Below, piece by piece: positions 27,886 through 36,357 of a stretch of 64,000 nucleotides of DNA (positions within the stretch are counted from its first letter, which is position 1; every line of letters begins with the position of its first letter). The stretch lies in contig NZ_LR134290.1 of the NCBI RefSeq assembly GCF_900636545.1, forward strand, positions 806,001 to 870,000. The letters are read 5' to 3'. A program made the position numbers and the translations under genes. The DNA comes from Pseudomonas mendocina. Lineage in GTDB: Bacteria; Pseudomonadota; Gammaproteobacteria; Pseudomonadales; Pseudomonadaceae. The notes beneath the pieces were generated by a model. The model worked only from the letters and a program-made list of their open reading frames with translations. It did no database searches and was not told where the DNA came from.

Positions 27886-27990
27886 CCCCTTCGTCCCTTT
27901 GGGGAGAGGGTTAGGGAGAGGGGGAAATGGTGTCTTCGCGGTATTTTCAGCCCTCTCCCCCGGCCCCTCTCCCATAAATGGGAGAGGGGA
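27886..27990. repeat. GGGAGAGGG-type intergenic repeat
   Basis: A composite of CCCTCTCCC/GGGAGAGGG arms ends in a perfect 12-bp inverted repeat (CCCCTCTCCCAT-AA-ATGGGAGAGGGG, 27964-27989). Related arms recur at 52085-52196. It sits between the first and second genes of the operon and may tune transcript stability. Confidence 0.75.
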
Positions 27991-28028
27991 GCGTAAAGCC
28001 GTACCGCCTTGCCACTGCCGAGCCTGCC

Positions 28029-30515
28029 ATGCACGACCTGTTAGCTGATTACCCGCCCCCTGCCGGGGCCTACCACGAACTGCTCGACGCCAAGGGCAAC
28101 GTGCGCCCGCACTGGCGCCGCCTGTTCGAGCAACTGGCGCGCAGCCGCCCGGAGCATCTGGCGCAGCGCGAGGCTATGCTGGCCCGGCAGATCCAGGAAA
28201 ACGGCGTTACCTACAACGTCTACGCCGACCCGGAAGGCGCCGATCGCCCCTGGGAGCTGGATCTGCTGCCCAATCTGATCCCCGCAGAAGAGTGGCAGCA
28301 GATCGCCGCTGGCGTGGCCCAGCGCGCGACGCTGCTCAACCGCGTGCTGGCCGATCTCTACGGCCCGCAGAAACTGATCGCCGAAGGTCTGCTGCCGACC
28401 GAGCTGGTGTTCGGCCACAACAACTTCCTCTGGCCCTGCCAGGGCATGCAGGCGCCGGGCGGCACCTGGCTGCACCTGTATGCGGTGGATCTGGCTCGAG
28501 CGCCGGACGGGCGTTGGTGGGTCACCGCCGACCGTACCCAGGCGCCGTCCGGCGCCGGTTATGCGCTGGAGAACCGGCAGATCGTCTCGCGTGCCTTCCC
28601 CGAGCTGTACCGCGACCTGCGCGTGCAGTACCTGGCCGGTTTCTTCCGCACCCTGCAGGACACCCTGGCGCGCCAGGCGCCCAGTGGTGGCGAGACGCCG
28701 CTGGTGGTGCTGCTGACGCCGGGGCGTTTCAACGAAAGCTACTTCGAGCACCTGTACCTGGCGCGCCAGCTCGGCTATCCGCTGGTCGAAGGCAGCGACC
28801 TGACCGTGCGCGACGCCACGCTCTACCTCAAGACCCTGGCCGGCCTGCGCCGCGTGCATGCGGTGTTGCGCCGTCTCGACGACGACTACTGCGACCCGCT
28901 GGAGCTGCGCACCGATTCGGCCCTTGGCGTGCCTGGCCTGCTCGAGGCGGTGCGCCGCGGCCGTGTACTGGTGGCCAATGCCCTGGGCAGCGGCGTGCTG
29001 GAGTCACCTGGCCTGCCGGGTTTCCTGCCGGCGATCAGCGAGCATCTGCTCGGCGAGGAGCTGCTATTGCCGTCTATCGCCAGTTGGTGGTGCGGCGAGC
29101 CGCCGGTACTGGATGAGGCGCTGGAGAAACTCGACCAGTTGCTGGTGCGCCCGGCATTCCCTTCGCAGAGTTTCACGCCGGTGTTCGGTCGTGATCTGGA
29201 CGAGGCGCAGCGCGCCAAGCTGGCCGCACGCCTCAAGCTGCGCCCTTACGCCTACGTGGCCCAGGCGCGGGCCAAGCTGTCGCAGGCGCCGGTGTGGGAC
29301 GGCAGCGGTCTGCAGCCGCGCGCCATCGGCATGCGCGTGTTTGCCGTGGCCAGTGTCGATGGCTACCGGGTAATGCCCGGCGGCCTGACCCGTGTCGCCG
29401 CCGAGGCCGATGCCGAAGTGGTCTCGATGCAGCGCGGCGGTGCCAGCAAGGACACCTGGGTGCTCGGCATGCGGCAGACCGGCGCCGAGCCCTGGCAGAC
29501 GCAACGCACCCTGGGCACCGCCGACCTGGTACGCAGCGACCCCTTCCTGCCTTCGCGCGTGGTGGAAAACCTGTACTGGTTCGGCCGTTACGCCGAGCGC
29601 TGCGAGGGCAATGCGCGCCTGCTGCGCATCATGCTGGCGCGCTACGTTGACGATGACGATGACCCACAGGCCCTGCAGAGCGCCCTGGCACTGGCACAGA
29701 GCTTGGGCCTGCTGGCCGAACCGGATGAGGGCGAACTGGAGGCGCGCCTGCTGCAGGCATTGCTTGGCGGCGACTGGCCGGCCAGCCTGCGGGCCAACCT
29801 GCAGCGTCTGCAGTGGGCGGCAGGCAGCGTGCGCGGCAAGCTGTCCCAGGCCAACTGGCAGGCGCTGGTCGAGCTGCAGCGCGAGGCGCAGCTGCTCGAA
29901 GGCCAGCCAGCCGACTTCGGCGAGTTGCTGGATTTTCTCAACCGCCTGCTGATGTCGCTGGCGGCGCTGTCGGGCTTCGCCCTCGACGACATGACCCGCG
30001 ACGACGGCTGGCGTTTTCTCATGCTCGGCCGTTACATCGAACGCCTGCAGTTTCTCTGCGACAGCTTCGCCGGCTTCCTGCGCAGCGGCTCGGCTACCGA
30101 TCAGTCGGCGCTGGAGTGGCTACTGGAACTGGGCAACAGCAGCATCACCTACCGCACCCGCTACCTGGCTTCGGCGCAGTTGATCCCGGTGCTCGACCTG
30201 CTGCTGCTGGACGAGCAGAACCCGCATGCCGTGATCTTCCAGATGCGCACTTTGCTGCGCTCGCTTGAGGGGCTTCACGAGCGCTTCGAGTTGCCGGCCG
30301 AGCGCTACCTGGTCTACCTGGAGCAGCAACTCTCAGCCTTCAGCCTGGCCAGTCTGGAAAACCCGCTGTTCGGCCCTGGCAGCACCCGTGCGGTGCTCGA
30401 AAGCCTGGCCGACCTGCTGGTGGCCATCAGCGAAGCCGCCGGTGCTGTTTCTGATCACCTCGGGCTGCGTTTCTTCGCCCATGTCGATGTCAGCCAGCGG
30501 ACGCAATCCTCATGA
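28029..30515 (+). CDS. Circularly permuted ATP-grasp / alpha-E fusion protein
   Basis: An 828-residue protein. I chose the ATG at 28029 (MHDLLADYPPP); an in-frame ATG at 27978 lies inside the intergenic palindrome and is unlikely. Residues 1-480 are the circularly permuted ATP-grasp domain (DUF404/DUF407 type), with NGVTYNVYADPEGADRPWEL, DRTQAPSGAGYALENR and a later basic SMQRGGASKDTWVL. Residues about 500-828 are the alpha-E domain (LPSRVVENLYWFGRYAERCE). In other genomes these are two adjacent genes; here they are fused. It probably forms an amide or ester bond on an unknown peptide-like product together with the flanking transglutaminase-fold proteins. Its stop overlaps the next start (ATGA). 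Confidence 0.9.
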   Translation: MHDLLADYPPPAGAYHELLDAKGNVRPHWRRLFEQLARSRPEHLAQREAMLARQIQENGVTYNVYADPEGADRPWELDLLPNLIPAEEWQQIAAGVAQRATLLNRVLADLYGPQKLIAEGLLPTELVFGHNNFLWPCQGMQAPGGTWLHLYAVDLARAPDGRWWVTADRTQAPSGAGYALENRQIVSRAFPELYRDLRVQYLAGFFRTLQDTLARQAPSGGETPLVVLLTPGRFNESYFEHLYLARQLGYPLVEGSDLTVRDATLYLKTLAGLRRVHAVLRRLDDDYCDPLELRTDSALGVPGLLEAVRRGRVLVANALGSGVLESPGLPGFLPAISEHLLGEELLLPSIASWWCGEPPVLDEALEKLDQLLVRPAFPSQSFTPVFGRDLDEAQRAKLAARLKLRPYAYVAQARAKLSQAPVWDGSGLQPRAIGMRVFAVASVDGYRVMPGGLTRVAAEADAEVVSMQRGGASKDTWVLGMRQTGAEPWQTQRTLGTADLVRSDPFLPSRVVENLYWFGRYAERCEGNARLLRIMLARYVDDDDDPQALQSALALAQSLGLLAEPDEGELEARLLQALLGGDWPASLRANLQRLQWAAGSVRGKLSQANWQALVELQREAQLLEGQPADFGELLDFLNRLLMSLAALSGFALDDMTRDDGWRFLMLGRYIERLQFLCDSFAGFLRSGSATDQSALEWLLELGNSSITYRTRYLASAQLIPVLDLLLLDEQNPHAVIFQMRTLLRSLEGLHERFELPAERYLVYLEQQLSAFSLASLENPLFGPGSTRAVLESLADLLVAISEAAGAVSDHLGLRFFAHVDVSQRTQSS

Positions 30516-31405
30516 GCAGCGCGCTGTATCAGGTTCTCCACGACACCCATTACCGTTACTCGGCGCCGGTTTCCCTGGCCCAGCAACTGGCGCACCTGTG
30601 GCCGCGCGAATGCCCGTGGCAGCGCTGTCATGAACAGGCACTGCGCATCGACCCACAGCCCTGCCAGCGCCGTGACGGACTGGATGTGTTCGGCAACCCG
30701 CTGACGCGCCTGGTGTTCGATCGCCCGCACGAGCAGCTCAGCGTTAGTGCGCGCTTGCGCATCGAGGTGCTGGCACGTGCGCCACTGGATCTCGATGATT
30801 CGCCGAGCTGGGAAGCAGCCTGCGCTGCCCTCAGCTACAGCGGCAAATCAGTGGCACCAGCGCTGCTGGAGGCGGCGCGCTACCGTTTCGAGTCGCCCTA
30901 CGTGCGTCTCAAGCAGGTCTTCGCCGACTACGCCGATGATTGCTTCATCCCCGGCAGGCCGCTGCTGCAGGCCGGTCAGGCGCTGATGCAGAAAATCTTC
31001 GAGGAGTTCAGCTTCGATGCCGGCGCTACCCAGGTGGCGACGCCGCTATTGCAAGTCCTGGAAGAGAAGCGCGGTGTGTGCCAGGACTTCGCCCACCTGA
31101 TGCTCGCCTGCCTGCGCTCGCGCGGCCTGGCGGCACGCTATGTCAGCGGCTACCTGCTGACCCAGCCGCCGCCCGGTCAGCCGCGGCTGATCGGTGCCGA
31201 TGCGTCGCATGCCTGGATATCGTTGTACTGCCCGCGTCAGGGCTGGGTGGACTTCGATCCGACCAACAATGTGCGCCCGGCCCTGGAGCACATCACCCTG
31301 GCCTGGGGCCGGGATTTCTCCGATGTGTCGCCGCTGCGTGGGGTGATCCTGGGGGGCGGCAGCCATGACCCGGAAGTGCAGGTCACGGTGCTGCCGCTCG
31401 GATAG
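30512..31405 (+). CDS. Transglutaminase-like family protein
   Basis: A 297-residue protein. An N-terminal beta domain (YQVLHDTHYRYSAPVSLAQQ) is followed by the transglutaminase core with Cys190 (KRGVCQDFAH), His233 (DASHAW) and Asp249 (DFDPTNN), all in the usual order. It overlaps the ATP-grasp/alpha-E gene by 4 nt and closes the operon. It lacks a signal peptide, so it acts in the cytoplasm, probably as a peptidase or amide hydrolase on the product of the ATP-grasp enzymes; that role is inferred from conserved gene order. Confidence 0.9.
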   Translation: MSSALYQVLHDTHYRYSAPVSLAQQLAHLWPRECPWQRCHEQALRIDPQPCQRRDGLDVFGNPLTRLVFDRPHEQLSVSARLRIEVLARAPLDLDDSPSWEAACAALSYSGKSVAPALLEAARYRFESPYVRLKQVFADYADDCFIPGRPLLQAGQALMQKIFEEFSFDAGATQVATPLLQVLEEKRGVCQDFAHLMLACLRSRGLAARYVSGYLLTQPPPGQPRLIGADASHAWISLYCPRQGWVDFDPTNNVRPALEHITLAWGRDFSDVSPLRGVILGGGSHDPEVQVTVLPLG

Positions 31406-31414
31406 ATGGGATGA

Positions 31415-31434
31415 AGGGCTTCGCTTGAAGCCCT
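31415..31434. terminator. Hairpin between convergent transglutaminase and azurin genes
   Basis: AGGGCTTC-GCTT-GAAGCCCT is a perfect 8-bp stem with a 4-nt loop, midway between the two stops. It has no clear T run on either strand, so it may be a weak bidirectional terminator. Confidence 0.55.
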
Positions 31435-31443
31435 GGAAATGAC

Positions 31444-31896
31444 TCAGTCGACCAGCTTCACGCTGCCTTTCATCATCGAGTAGTGACCGGGGAAGGAGCA
31501 GAAGAAGCTGTAGTCCTCACCAGCGGCCAGTTTGCTCACGTCGAAGGTCACCGAGGTGCTCTCGCCGCCGCCGATCAGGTCGGTATGAGCGATCACGCGC
31601 TCGTCGCCGGCCTTGAGGTAACTGGCGTCCGGGCCGGCGGGAATGCCGTCGGTGGCGATACCGGGCATGTCGGCGGTCTTGCTCAGCACCCAGTTGTGGC
31701 CCATGGCGGTCTTGGGCAGCGAGCCGGTGTGCTTGAGGTTGACGGTAAAGGTCTTGCAGCTCTTGCTGACAGAGATGGCTTGGGTATTGAAGGTCATCTG
31801 GTCGGTCGATTCGACATCCACCGAGCATTCGGCAGCGAGCAGCGGGGTGCTGGCCAGGCCGAGCAGAGCGATTAGAGCAGCGTTACGCAACATCAT
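31444..31896 (-). CDS. azu: Azurin (periplasmic type I copper protein)
   Basis: A 150-residue precursor (149 if the second ATG at 31893 is used); GGAGG precedes both. The signal peptide [20 protein letters not shown] is cleaved before AECSVD, which is exactly how mature P. aeruginosa azurin begins. The copper ligands are all present: His in MGHNWVL, Cys in FFCSFPGH, His in that same motif and Met in SMMKG. The disulfide cysteines (AECSV and SKSCKTF) are also kept. It shuttles electrons in the periplasm, classically to nitrite reductase or peroxidase. I found no clear ANR box (TTGAT-N4-ATCAA) in the 100 bases upstream. Confidence 0.97.
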   Translation of the reverse strand: MMLRNAALIALLGLASTPLLAAECSVDVESTDQMTFNTQAISVSKSCKTFTVNLKHTGSLPKTAMGHNWVLSKTADMPGIATDGIPAGPDASYLKAGDERVIAHTDLIGGGESTSVTFDVSKLAAGEDYSFFCSFPGHYSMMKGSVKLVD

Positions 31897-31987
31897 GTGA
31901 ATCCTCCAGATTCTGAGTTTCCGGTCAGGTATGGACAGATTCGCACAGCTTTCAGTACTCGTGGGTGCGACCGAACGCCACGTGAGG

Positions 31988-32022
31988 TTATCCCGACAAT
32001 CTGTGGGTAACTCTGTTGAGAA
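31988..32022. repeat. DnaA-box-like pair, copy 1
   Basis: TTATCCCGA (31988) and TGTTGAGAA (32014) start 26 nt apart. An inner TGTGGGTAAC begins at +14. The same inner element occurs in copy 4. It is degenerate compared with the DnaA box TTATCCACA. Confidence 0.5.
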
Positions 32023-32176
32023 GCTCTGCAGCGGCGCCCCAGAGCCTGATCCTACGGCCTTTCTGGGTGGCTGGTCAGGTTTTGTTCAGGGCGCACCTGT
32101 CGAGCAAAAAATCCTTTGTAATGAATTGATTGGCGGCGGGTGGAGAAAATCCGCGGGCTTCCATCGGGCTGTCATG

Positions 32177-32215
32177 GCTTATCCCCGGAAAGCGTGGAGC
32201 AAGCTGTGGATAAGC
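32177..32215. repeat. DnaA-box-like pair, copy 2
   Basis: The inverted arms GCTTATCC (32177-32184) and GGATAAGC (32208-32215) are perfect complements. TTATCCCCGGAA starts 26 nt before TGTGGATAA, a perfect DnaA box on the minus strand (32205-32213). Copy 5 has the same sequence arms and spacing. Confidence 0.6.
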
Positions 32216-32281
32216 TTGGGGAAAGTGCTTGCCGGCCGCATTTGTCGAAGCGTACCGCCGGCTGATCAGGACATGACCGGC

Positions 32282-33217
32282 TCAACGAGTCCTGGATGGG
32301 CGCAGCAACTGCCACAGACGAGTACCGAGGCTCACCAGCGGCAGGCTGAGCAAACCGGCGGCCACGCCCAGCAGCGCATTGAGCAGCGTCGGCACCAGCG
32401 CAGAAAGTAGCTGCCCCGCATCCTGCGCCACCCACTGCGCCGCATGATGCACGGCCGCTTCGACGGGCGGCAGGCCGTGGCTGAGGATACCGCCGCCGAC
32501 CATGAACATGGCTGCGGTGCCGATTACCGAAAGCGCCTTCATCAGCCAGGGCGCCAGACGCAGGATGCCGCGTCCGCAAGCCTGGGCGAAGGCGCTGGCG
32601 CGCTGGCTAAGATAGAGCCCGGCATCGTCCAGTTTGACGATGCCGGCGACTAGCCCGTAGACGCCGGCGGTCATCACCAGGGCGATGCCGCTGAGCACCA
32701 GCACCTGATTGAGGAAACTGGCGGTGGCGACGGTGCCGAGGGTAATGGCGATGATTTCCGCCGAGAGGATGAAGTCGGTGCGCACGGCGCCGCGAATTTT
32801 GTCGCGCTCGAACGCCACCAGGTCGACCTCGGGGTCGGCGACGGCATCCAGACGAGCCTGTTTGTCGTCCTCCTCGTGGCGGTGCAGCAACTTGTGCACG
32901 AGTTTTTCGGCGCCCTCATAGCAGAGGAACAAGCCTCCGAGCATCAGTAGCGGCACTACCAGCCATGGCGCGATAGCGCTGATCAGCAGCGCGGCCGGCA
33001 CCAGGATCGCCTTGTTGACCAGCGAGCCCTTGGCTACGGCCCAGACCACCGGCAGTTCGCGATCCGCCTTGACGCCGGTGACCTGCTGGGCATTGAGCGC
33101 GAGGTCGTCACCCAGTACGCCAGCGGTCTTGCGCGCGGCGATCTTGGTCATGGTGGCGACGTCGTCGAGTACGGTGCTGATGTCGTCGATCAGGGCGAGC
33201 AGGCTGCTTCCGGCCAT
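32282..33217 (-). CDS. DUF808 family membrane protein (YedI-like)
   Basis: A 311-residue protein from the ATG at 33217 ([13 protein letters not shown]), which has GGAAG 8 nt upstream; an earlier in-frame ATG at 33259 lacks a site. The N-terminus ([32 protein letters not shown], here in two conserved blocks) is diagnostic for DUF808. About six hydrophobic segments follow (for example [20 protein letters not shown] and the glycine-rich [15 protein letters not shown]). It is an inner-membrane protein of unknown function. Confidence 0.88.
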   Translation of the reverse strand: MAGSSLLALIDDISTVLDDVATMTKIAARKTAGVLGDDLALNAQQVTGVKADRELPVVWAVAKGSLVNKAILVPAALLISAIAPWLVVPLLMLGGLFLCYEGAEKLVHKLLHRHEEDDKQARLDAVADPEVDLVAFERDKIRGAVRTDFILSAEIIAITLGTVATASFLNQVLVLSGIALVMTAGVYGLVAGIVKLDDAGLYLSQRASAFAQACGRGILRLAPWLMKALSVIGTAAMFMVGGGILSHGLPPVEAAVHHAAQWVAQDAGQLLSALVPTLLNALLGVAAGLLSLPLVSLGTRLWQLLRPSRTR

Positions 33218-33283
33218 GTTGCGGCTTCCGTGGGGGAGAGAAGCCGCAGAGCGTAGCATTGTGTTACATGTCTGCGTATAGGC

Positions 33284-33871
33284 TCAGACGGGCGCGCGAT
33301 CCACCCACTTCGGTGCTGCGCTGGGGCGCCATTCGCTCAGGGCGTCGAGCAGGTTTTGCGGGCTATCGGCAATTTGCAGCATCTCGCGGTGCTGCGCACG
33401 GACGAAACGCTCGGCAACCAGGTGATCGAGGAAGTCGCCGAGCTTGCTGTAGAAGCCATTCACTTCCAGCAGGCCCAGCGGTTTGGCGTGATAGCCCAGC
33501 TGGCCCCAGGTCCACACCTCGAACAGTTCTTCCAGGGTGCCGAGGCCGCCGGGCAGGGCGATGAAGGCGTCAGCCAGCTCAGCCATGCGCGCCTTGCGTG
33601 CGTGCATGCCATCCACCACTTCCAGGCAGGTCAGACCGCGGTGGCCGATTTCGGCGCGTTCCAGGCTTTGCGGGATGATGCCGATCACTTCGCCACCGGC
33701 ATTGAGCGCCGCATCGGCGACCACACCCATCAGGCCGACGGCGCCGCCGCCGTAGATCAGGCGAATGCCACGCTCGGCCAGGTGCTGACCCAGCGCTTCG
33801 GCTGCTTCGCGGTAGATAGGGCTGGCGCCGGGGCTGGCTCCACAGAAGACGCAGACGCTACGCAGGGACAT
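33284..33871 (-). CDS. LOG family protein (TIGR00730, cytokinin-activating type)
   Basis: A 195-residue protein with the Rossmann-like start [19 protein letters not shown], the [15 protein letters not shown] nucleotide loop and the signature [19 protein letters not shown] proteins are nucleoside 5'-monophosphate phosphoribohydrolases that release bases from AMP-type nucleotides; in bacteria they may act on purine monophosphates. It is the upstream neighbour of the DUF808 gene on the same strand, separated by 66 nt. All catalytic residues I know (the Arg-x7-Glu pattern and PGGxGTxxE) are present. Confidence 0.92.
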   Translation of the reverse strand: MSLRSVCVFCGASPGASPIYREAAEALGQHLAERGIRLIYGGGAVGLMGVVADAALNAGGEVIGIIPQSLERAEIGHRGLTCLEVVDGMHARKARMAELADAFIALPGGLGTLEELFEVWTWGQLGYHAKPLGLLEVNGFYSKLGDFLDHLVAERFVRAQHREMLQIADSPQNLLDALSEWRPSAAPKWVDRAPV

Positions 33872-33930
33872 GGACGAACTCCTTGGCTGAATACGCCAAG
33901 GGTAACCAGTCGCTACACAGCTACCAAGTG

Positions 33931-34008
33931 TCAGTGCCGCGTATCAATGCCGCAGGTAGCGCAGGCGTAGCTGGCGAGCAGTTGCTTGAGCAGGTCGTTG
34001 AGGTGCAT
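33931..34008 (-). CDS. Possible 25-residue small ORF
   Basis: The ATG at 34008 has AGGAAG about 8 nt upstream and opens a 25-codon frame ([20 protein letters not shown], then IDTRH) ending at 33931. The first half is amphipathic and a CATC motif follows. It stands 59 nt upstream of the LOG gene on the same strand, so it could be a leader peptide or a remnant. No homologue is known to me. A chance ORF cannot be excluded. Confidence 0.3.
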   Translation of the reverse strand: MHLNDLLKQLLASYACATCGIDTRH

Positions 34009-34108
34009 GGCGCGGCTTCCTGACGCGGGGGACATGTCGTTCAGGCTAGTCCCGGTTTTGGCGCCATGCCCTTAGATTGTTTCGATGGTGGCGATAGCTG
34101 CGAGTCGA

Positions 34109-34723
34109 TCAGACCAGCTCCAGTGCACTCATGCCGGCCAGACCGAGCAGTACCACGCCGCAGGCCGCGTAGGTCAGGCGGTGCCAGATCAACGATGCGG
34201 CGCGGCGGAACCAGTCCACCAGGCCGGCGCAGATAAAACACCAGAGCAGCGATGAGACCATGAAACCGGCGAAGAAAACCGCCAGGTGGGTCGGTGTCGG
34301 CTGAGCGACGCCGATGGCCGCCATCGCGCCACCCATGGCCGCCCAGTAGACGATGTTCTGCGGGTTGGTCAGTGACAACGCGGCACCCGCAGCGAAGGCG
34401 CTGCCAGCAGCGACCTGGCCGTCGTCGTTTGGTTGCGGCGGGCGGTGGGCGTCGCGCAAGGACTGGTAGCCGAGCCAGGCCAGATAGAGGGCGCTGGCCA
34501 AGGTCAGTGGGTAACGGATCTGCGCGCTGTCGAGCAATAGCGCCAGGCCGGTCAGACCAAGGGCCGCCCAGGTGGCATCGCCCACCAGAGAGCCGATCTG
34601 CACCAGCAGTGCCGGCTTGTAGCCGTCGCGCAGGCCGCGACGCAGGGTTTCACTGAACACCGCTCCCGGTGCGGCGTTGAAGACGAAGCCGAGCAGCATG
34701 GCGGCGAGGAAGAAACTGAACAT
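34109..34723 (-). CDS. LysE family amino-acid exporter
   Basis: A 204-residue protein with about six hydrophobic helices. The N-terminal FVFNAAPGAVFSETLRRGLRDG is the conserved LysE/RhtB signature (normally PGP; here AAPGAVF), and SLTNPQNIVYWAAMGGAMAA carries the second conserved NP motif. It should export an amino acid or related metabolite across the inner membrane. The gene stands alone, with a 524-bp intergenic region upstream. The substrate cannot be told from sequence. Confidence 0.88.
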   Translation of the reverse strand: MFSFFLAAMLLGFVFNAAPGAVFSETLRRGLRDGYKPALLVQIGSLVGDATWAALGLTGLALLLDSAQIRYPLTLASALYLAWLGYQSLRDAHRPPQPNDDGQVAAGSAFAAGAALSLTNPQNIVYWAAMGGAMAAIGVAQPTPTHLAVFFAGFMVSSLLWCFICAGLVDWFRRAASLIWHRLTYAACGVVLLGLAGMSALELV

Positions 34724-34796
34724 GAAGCATCCTTACTAGGCAGGAAACGAAGGCTACTCCCACAAGCAGACAGCATGCCAGGAGATGAAAATAAAG

Positions 34797-34831
34797 TTTT
34801 CCACGCAGGCTGTTGAAAGAGTTGTGGATAA
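34797..34831. repeat. DnaA-box-like pair, copy 3
   Basis: TTTTCCACG (34797) and TGTGGATAA (34823-34831) begin 26 nt apart. The second is a perfect DnaA box on the minus strand and is followed by GCTGGTG, as in copy 5. Confidence 0.5.
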
Positions 34832-34963
34832 GCTGGTGGTTCATGCCTGCAGCACTTGAAACATGCTGTTTTCACTGTGCTGGTGAAGATTTGAGCAGCC
34901 GGTATTTTCCTTTGTGCACAGGGACTTGACATATTCTGCTGGTGTCATCGGCGGGTGTTGGGC

Positions 34964-34998
34964 TTGTCCACGATAGTTGTGGGTGACGTTGTTGATAA
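34964..34998. repeat. DnaA-box-like pair, copy 4
   Basis: TTGTCCACG (34964) and TGTTGATAA (34990) begin 26 nt apart. An inner TGTGGGTGAC starts at +14, exactly as TGTGGGTAAC does in copy 1. Confidence 0.5.
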
Positions 34999-35145
34999 CT
35001 TCTGTACCTCTTGCTTAAACCCAGGCATTACGCGTATTTCAGCGCTTAGTATGTTTTCTGATCACTGGCCGACGGGGGCCGATCCGGATATGAAGAGCGC
35101 CATTTTGTCCAGGGCCTCTCCGTACCATAGAGGGTCGTGTATTGG

Positions 35146-35180
35146 TTATCCCCGGAATCTGTTGATCGGTCTGTGGATAA
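35146..35180. repeat. DnaA-box-like pair, copy 5
   Basis: TTATCCCCGGAA (35146) and TGTGGATAAGCT (from 35172) begin 26 nt apart and match copy 2 in both arms. The interval between them is unrelated in sequence. Confidence 0.6.
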
Positions 35181-35248
35181 GCTGGTGATGAGTCGTCCGA
35201 TGGCCCGTATCTGCTTGGCGCCAGGCGAGCGTCGAAGTTTTCGTCAGT

Positions 35249-36163
35249 CTAGTCAGCGGGCAGCGCGCCTAGCTGGGTGGAGCGCCCGAGTAGCTGCAAG
35301 GCACGGTCCGGGTAATCAGTGATCAGACCGTTGGTGCCCATTTCCAGCAGCCTGCGCATCTCGGGCTGCTCGTTGATGGTCCACAGGTGCACCTGCAAGC
35401 CACGGCTCTGAGCATTGCGGATCAGCCGTGGCGTGGCCAGGGTCAGGCCGCTGTGCTGCGGCGGCAGTTGCAGCACCGGGTAGGAGGGCGACAGTAGGTC
35501 GCTCAGGCCCAGCCAGTTCAGCCCCAGCAGCAGGCGTACCGACACCGGGCCGCCGGCCGTCGCTACCTCCGGGCAGAGCTGGCGAAAACGCTGCAGGCTT
35601 CGCTCATGGAAACTGCCGACGATGACGCGATCGAGCTGGTCATAGGCCGCAAGCATTTCACACAGCACAGCCTCTATGCCAACATCCGGAACCTTGATTT
35701 CCACAGCCTTGGGGATTAGCGGAAAGCGCTCGAGCACTTCTTCCAGTGCGGCAATACGGGTGCCCTGGCCACGGTATGGATAGCTCTGGCCGCCATCGGC
35801 GGTCCATTTGTAACCGGCATCCAGCGCTTGCAGCTCTGCGAGATTGAAGTGCGCGACCGGGCCCTGGCCATTGGTGGTCCGTTCCAGGGTGTCATCGTGG
35901 ATGACCACCAGCCGGGCGTCGCGGCTCAGGTGCAGGTCCATCTCCAGCATGTCGACGCCGAGGGCGGTGGCCCGTTCGAAGGCGAAAAGGGTGTTCTCAG
36001 GCCACAGACCCGCACCGCCGCGATGGGCAATGACCAGCGGGCGCTGGCCCAGGTCTTCGAGTACTGCTGGCGTAGTCGCCGGCTTACTGGTCAGCGCCAG
36101 TATTAGAGCGACGACACCGGTCAGCAGCAGCGGGACGAGCAGAAATCGGGTGAGGCGCAGCAT
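35249..36163 (-). CDS. Glycerophosphodiester phosphodiesterase
   Basis: A 304-residue protein from the ATG at 36163 (MLRLTRFLLVPLLLTGVVAL), which supplies an N-terminal membrane anchor or signal. The catalytic core begins VIAHRGGAGLWPENT (catalytic His plus the Glu metal ligand) and continues EMDLHLSRDARLVVIHDDTLERTTNG, the hallmark of GDPD TIM-barrel enzymes, and ends with WTINEQPEMRRLLEMGTNGLITDYPD. It hydrolyses glycerophosphodiesters to glycerol 3-phosphate and an alcohol, here on the periplasmic side. An extension to an ATG at 36295 would run through the intergenic repeat and is rejected. Confidence 0.92.
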   Translation of the reverse strand: MLRLTRFLLVPLLLTGVVALILALTSKPATTPAVLEDLGQRPLVIAHRGGAGLWPENTLFAFERATALGVDMLEMDLHLSRDARLVVIHDDTLERTTNGQGPVAHFNLAELQALDAGYKWTADGGQSYPYRGQGTRIAALEEVLERFPLIPKAVEIKVPDVGIEAVLCEMLAAYDQLDRVIVGSFHERSLQRFRQLCPEVATAGGPVSVRLLLGLNWLGLSDLLSPSYPVLQLPPQHSGLTLATPRLIRNAQSRGLQVHLWTINEQPEMRRLLEMGTNGLITDYPDRALQLLGRSTQLGALPAD

Positions 36164-36286
36164 GGGCAGGGTCTCGAAACCGATTCGGGACTTTGTGCCC
36201 CAGCCCAGCGGCATTGGCAAGCGTTGCGGCTGAAGGGGGAGGGCACGACGCGCCCAGCGCAGTATTGGCGGGGGCGCTTCGGCGTC

Positions 36287-36303
36287 GGTGCGCATGGCGC
36301 ACC
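36287..36303. repeat. Short intergenic palindrome of the GTAGGGTG type
   Basis: GGTGCGC-ATG-GCGCACC, with CTACGG following, is a 7-bp inverted repeat. It belongs to the same style of element as 2847-2864. It lies between the GDPD and ureJ genes, and I see no gene in this 194-bp gap. Confidence 0.55.
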
Positions 36304-36357
36304 CTACGGGGGGAGGGCGCTACGCGCACCACGGCAGCCGCTATCGGCTGCGGCTCT

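Larger units (their letters stand above)
31897..32281. other. 385-bp intergenic region with two DnaA-box-like pairs
   Basis: No ORF or recognizable RNA gene is seen. It holds the azurin 5' region and two copies (31988 and 32179) of the 26-nt-spaced TTATCC/GGATAA-like motif described in the repeat entries. It is somewhat AT-richer than its neighbours around 32105-32150. Confidence 0.6.
34724..35248. other. 525-bp intergenic region with three DnaA-box-like pairs
   Basis: No credible ORF is present. The region contains copies 3, 4 and 5 of the 26-nt-spaced motif at 34797, 34964 and 35146. Its left end is the promoter region of the LysE gene. The right end abuts the 3' end of the GDPD gene. Confidence 0.6.

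Noticed and set aside
31897..32000. An ANR box in front of azurin
   Set aside because: I searched for TTGAT-N4-ATCAA in the first 100 bases and saw none with fewer than three mismatches.
31988..35183. The chromosome's oriC, because of several DnaA-box-like sequences
   Set aside because: No dnaA, dnaN, rpmH or gidA genes are near, and the boxes are spread over two ordinary intergenic gaps.
35249..36295. A longer GDPD protein starting at 36295
   Set aside because: The extra 44 residues come from repeat-like intergenic DNA and would bury the N-terminal membrane segment.
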